In this document: positions 6,189 through 8,531 of the stretch, one piece after another
Position numbering within the stretch: position 1 is the stretch's first letter
Layout: the number at the start of each line of letters is the position of its first letter
Assembly: GCA_026996635.1 (NCBI GenBank)
Contig: JALWKH010000459.1
Location: 1-8,531 of the forward strand
Length of the DNA stretch: 8,531 bases
Direction of reading: 5' to 3'
Source: Bacteroidales bacterium
Lineage (GTDB): Bacteria > Bacteroidota > Bacteroidia > Bacteroidales > JALTDM01
Program-made: the position numbers and the translations under genes
Notes under the pieces: generated by a model
Database searches by the model: none
The model's input: the letters and a program-made list of their open reading frames with translations, nothing else
Told to the model about the DNA's origin: nothing

Positions 6189-7052
6189 ATGAAAAAATAT
6201 ATTTCGACATTAGTAATTTTTACGGTAATGATTAATTTGGTAAACGGGCAAAGCCTTTTGTGGAAAATTACGGGCAAAGGGCTGAAAAAGCCTTCGTATT
6301 TGTATGGAACTATTCACATTCAAGACAAGCGTGTTTTTGCATTTGACGATACGGTGCTGAACACCTTGAAGAGTTGCGATGCGTATGCTATGGAGCTGAA
6401 TCCCGAAAAAATAGACGGGAAGGAATTGAAGCAATTTATGCTGATGAAAAAACACACTCTTAAAGATTTGCTTACTCCCGAAGAATATAAGGAATTGGAC
6501 AACTTTATGCAAGAAAAATTAGGACAAAGTGCTTTGCTGTACAATAAAACAAAACCGTTTTTCATACAAAGCCAGCTTATGCAACTTTCTATGCCAAAGG
6601 ACGAAGAAGAAGCTCTTGATATGTTCTTCTTTAAGCAGGCTAAAGCTGCGGGGATGGATGTTTACGGTATCGAAAAACTGAAAGAACAACTTGCCGCCGT
6701 AAACAAAATTTCGCTTAAAGACCAAGCAAAAATGCTTATGGAAACTGTTCGCGATACAACAAATCAAAACTTTGAAGACTTGGTTAAGGCTTATAGAAAC
6801 GAAGACCTGAAAAAATTGTCGGAACTGCTTAAAGATACCACATTGCCGGGAAATTTTGAAGAAGCCTTCCTGATAAAACGCAACAAAGTAATGGCAAAGA
6901 GGATTTCAAAACTCATAAAAAAACAATCTGTGTTTAATGCAATAGGTGCGGCACATTTGCCGGGTGAGCACGGAGTAATTGAACTTTTGCGAAAAAAAGG
7001 CTATACCGTAGAGCCTGTTCCGTTCAAGTTTAAAGAAGCTGATGAAGAATAG
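6189..7052 (+). CDS. Secreted TraB/GumN family protein
   Basis: Member of the TraB/GumN (PDGLE/Tiki-related) family, which in animals includes Wnt-cleaving metalloproteases; bacterial roles are mostly unknown. The N-terminus (KK, then a hydrophobic stretch ISTLVIFTVMINLV, then NGQS) is a probable Sec signal peptide, with cleavage expected around residues 21-22. There is no lipobox Cys, so it should be a soluble periplasmic or secreted protein. The mature part begins LLWKITGKGLKKPSYLYGTIHI, with the GTIH motif at 40-43. Glu69 lies in AMELNP, and the conserved GAAHLPGEHGVIELL box is near the C-terminus (His256, Glu260). These His and Glu residues are the family's proposed metal-binding and catalytic set, so the protein looks active. 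At 287 residues it has the usual length. It starts 12 bases after the thioesterase and overlaps mqnB by 11 bases. Confidence 0.88.
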   Translation: MKKYISTLVIFTVMINLVNGQSLLWKITGKGLKKPSYLYGTIHIQDKRVFAFDDTVLNTLKSCDAYAMELNPEKIDGKELKQFMLMKKHTLKDLLTPEEYKELDNFMQEKLGQSALLYNKTKPFFIQSQLMQLSMPKDEEEALDMFFFKQAKAAGMDVYGIEKLKEQLAAVNKISLKDQAKMLMETVRDTTNQNFEDLVKAYRNEDLKKLSELLKDTTLPGNFEEAFLIKRNKVMAKRISKLIKKQSVFNAIGAAHLPGEHGVIELLRKKGYTVEPVPFKFKEADEE

Positions 7053-7668
7053 TGGTAAAAAATACTTGATAGTTTCGGCAACGCACAAGGAAATAGAACC
7101 TTTGGCAGGAGACACAGCAAAGGATTTTTTCTCGCTGTCCGATTCTGCCGATGTACTTGTAACGGGTGTCGGTATTTTGCCTACTGCTTATGCTTTAACA
7201 AAGATTTTGGTACAAAACCGTTACGAACTTGTGCTTAATGTCGGTATTGCGGGCAGTTTCGGTACTTTTGACCCTTTGCAAACCGTTGAAGTTACTGCCG
7301 AATCCTTTGCAACATACGGCAAAATTGCAGACGGAAATTTTAAATCGATGTTTGAAGCGGGATTATGGGATAAAAACTCATTTCCGTTTGAAAACGGCAT
7401 AATCACCAACAAAAAGCATTTTCCGGACTTGCCTTCTGCCAACGGTGTGACTACTTCCATCGTAGGTTTTGGTGCCGTGAAAACGGAAAATTACAAGCCG
7501 GATATTGAAACGATGGAAGGTGCAGCTTTCTTTTATGTGTGCAAAAGTGAGAATTTCAACTTTGCAGCAATCAGGACTATTTCCAATTATGTAAACGACA
7601 GCAATTGGGTTACCGCAGATGCGATACGGCAGCTAAATGACTTTATTAAAACAAACTTTGAATTATGA
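7042..7668 (+). CDS. mqnB: Futalosine hydrolase MqnB
   Basis: Cytoplasmic nucleosidase of the futalosine route to menaquinone that cleaves futalosine to dehypoxanthine futalosine and hypoxanthine. The 208-residue protein has the nucleoside phosphorylase/MTAN fold signatures: VTGVGILPTAYAL, LNVGIAGSFG around 65-74, and ETMEGAAFFYVC at 156-167, where Met158 and Glu159 correspond to the ribose-binding Met-Glu pair. In AIRTISNYVN the residue at the position of the MTAN catalytic Asp is Asn182. Asn at this site favours 6-oxopurines in purine nucleoside phosphorylases, which suits hypoxanthine release and argues against an MTA/SAH nucleosidase. The ATG lies inside the end of the TraB gene (11-base overlap), and the stop overlaps the mqnD start (ATGA), so translation is probably coupled at both ends. 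The adjacent mqnD strengthens the call. Confidence 0.92.
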   Translation: MKNSGKKYLIVSATHKEIEPLAGDTAKDFFSLSDSADVLVTGVGILPTAYALTKILVQNRYELVLNVGIAGSFGTFDPLQTVEVTAESFATYGKIADGNFKSMFEAGLWDKNSFPFENGIITNKKHFPDLPSANGVTTSIVGFGAVKTENYKPDIETMEGAAFFYVCKSENFNFAAIRTISNYVNDSNWVTADAIRQLNDFIKTNFEL

Positions 7669-8498
7669 ATAAAAAAATCAGATTCGGTTTTTCGTCTTGC
7701 CCGAACGACACTTTTATTTTTTATGCTTTGGTAAATGGCAAAATAGACACTTACGGCATTGAATTTGACTTTGTGGTGGAGGATGTGGAAGACTTGAACA
7801 AAAAGGCACTCGGCGGCGAAATAGATGTAACCAAAATAAGTTTTAACGCTTACGGCAAAGTGGCTGACAAATACATTTTGAGCAATTACGGCAGTGCTTT
7901 GGGCAAAAACAACGGACCGCTAATTATTGCAAAAGACAAAATAAATATTGCCAATTTGCCTTCAAAAACGGTGGCAATTCCCGGAGCAAATACCACGGCA
8001 AATTTACTGATGAGCATAGCTTTGCCCGAAGTGAAAAATAAGCGGGAATACCTGTTTTCGGACATTGAAGATGCTATTTTGAGCGGAGAAGTTGATGCGG
8101 GCCTTATAATTCACGAAACCCGGTTTACTTACCACAAAAAAGGACTTGTGAAAATACTTGACCTCGGCGAATGGTGGGAAACGGAATACAACCTGCCACT
8201 ACCGTTGGGTGGTATTTGCATAAGCAGGGAGTTTGACAGGCCTGTGCAAATGCTTCTGGACAAACTTATCGGCGACAGTGTGGAATATGCTTTTGAACAT
8301 CCTGCAGAAACAATGCAATTCATCAAGTCTTATGCACAGGAAACTAGCGACAAAGTGATATTCAGCCATATTGATTTGTATGTAAACGAATTTACCCGCG
8401 AGATAGGATCTCTCGGCAAAAAGTCTGTGGAATTTCTTTTGCAAGCAGGCGAAAAAGCCGGTTTTTTCAGCAATGTGCCAAAGGATATTTTTGTGTGA
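7665..8498 (+). CDS. mqnD: 1,4-dihydroxy-6-naphthoate synthase MqnD
   Basis: Converts cyclic dehypoxanthine futalosine to 1,4-dihydroxy-6-naphthoate, the naphthoquinone precursor in the futalosine menaquinone pathway. The 277-residue protein has the periplasmic-binding-protein-like fold of the MqnA/MqnD family but no signal peptide, in line with a cytoplasmic enzyme. Diagnostic segments are FGFSSCPNDTFIFYALVNGKI at the N-terminus, ALGGEIDVTKISFNAYG, the TANLL segment after VAIPGAN, DAGLIIHETRFTYH with His150 (the probable catalytic His of the family), and LPLPLGGICISRE. CPNDTF and the HE motif favour MqnD over MqnA. Translation begins in the ATGA overlap with mqnB. No clear terminator follows in the remaining 33 bases; these are T- and A-rich and may hold the next promoter. 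Confidence 0.95.
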   Translation: MNKKIRFGFSSCPNDTFIFYALVNGKIDTYGIEFDFVVEDVEDLNKKALGGEIDVTKISFNAYGKVADKYILSNYGSALGKNNGPLIIAKDKINIANLPSKTVAIPGANTTANLLMSIALPEVKNKREYLFSDIEDAILSGEVDAGLIIHETRFTYHKKGLVKILDLGEWWETEYNLPLPLGGICISREFDRPVQMLLDKLIGDSVEYAFEHPAETMQFIKSYAQETSDKVIFSHIDLYVNEFTREIGSLGKKSVEFLLQAGEKAGFFSNVPKDIFV

Positions 8499-8508
8499 GA
8501 AGTTTTTT

Positions 8509-8516
8509 TATTTTTG
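8509..8516 (+). promoter_or_regulatory. Possible -7 promoter element for a gene beyond the right edge
   Basis: TATTTTTG fits TAnnTTTG in the T-rich stretch just after the mqnD stop. The sequence is so T-rich that a chance match is likely, and there is no well-spaced -33 TTG; the downstream gene is outside the window. Confidence 0.25.
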
Positions 8517-8531
8517 TGAAAAATATATTGT

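Noticed and set aside
8451..8468. GAAAAA/TTTTTTC hairpin with a GCCGG centre near the end of mqnD
   Set aside because: It looks terminator-like but lies inside the mqnD coding frame about 30 bases before the stop, has an AT-only stem and no following T run at the correct distance.
8486..8493. Another TATTTTTG match at the end of mqnD
   Set aside because: It fits TAnnTTTG, but it is within codons of mqnD in a T-rich stretch and has no -33 partner; treated as chance.
1..8531. A hidden mobile element, CRISPR array, toxin-antitoxin pair or defence system
   Set aside because: No transposase, integrase, spaced direct repeats or terminal inverted repeats are visible, and nearly every base is accounted for by recognised genes or short regulatory gaps.

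Overview
The window is a compact, mostly housekeeping stretch of chromosome from a member of the Bacteroidota, probably Bacteroidales-like. The evidence is low GC, repeated matches to the Bacteroidota -7 promoter element TAnnTTTG, start codons without Shine-Dalgarno sequences, a FabI of the Bacteroides-like type (GALDEKSIAW near the N-terminus) and a Y_Y_Y/SpoIIE sensor protein of a kind common in that phylum. All ten protein genes and the one tRNA lie on the + strand, with almost no non-coding space.

Layout. (1) 1-2192: the 3' part of a gene for a membrane-anchored sensor with a probable beta-propeller, a Y_Y_Y domain, one membrane segment, a coiled coil and a SpoIIE/PP2C-type phosphatase domain; the frame is open to the left edge, so the gene starts outside the window. 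(2) 2201-3657: fabG (3-oxoacyl-ACP reductase) and ppa (family I inorganic pyrophosphatase), a two-gene unit behind its own TAnnTTTG promoter. (3) 3678-3838: a self-contained tRNA-Gln(TTG) unit with its own promoter and a rho-independent terminator. (4) 3873-5662: fabI (enoyl-ACP reductase), greA (transcript cleavage factor) and a HIT-family nucleotide-binding protein, ending in a strong terminator. (5) 5669-8498: a hotdog-fold thioesterase, a secreted TraB/GumN-family protein, mqnB (futalosine hydrolase) and mqnD (1,4-dihydroxy-6-naphthoate synthase), with tight spacing or overlap throughout.

How they fit together. FabG and FabI are the two reductases of type II fatty acid elongation, in adjacent transcription units. 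Pyrophosphatase and GreA support general biosynthesis and transcription. MqnB and MqnD are two steps of the futalosine route to menaquinone, so the organism very likely respires with menaquinone made without the classical Men pathway; the remaining mqn genes are not in the window.

I found no mobile element, CRISPR array, phage gene or defence system. The points most worth a second look are the in-frame 9-12-base intercistronic spacers that mostly end in GCT right before ATG, the translational coupling of a secreted TraB/GumN protein to the menaquinone genes, and the orphan phosphatase sensor at the left edge.
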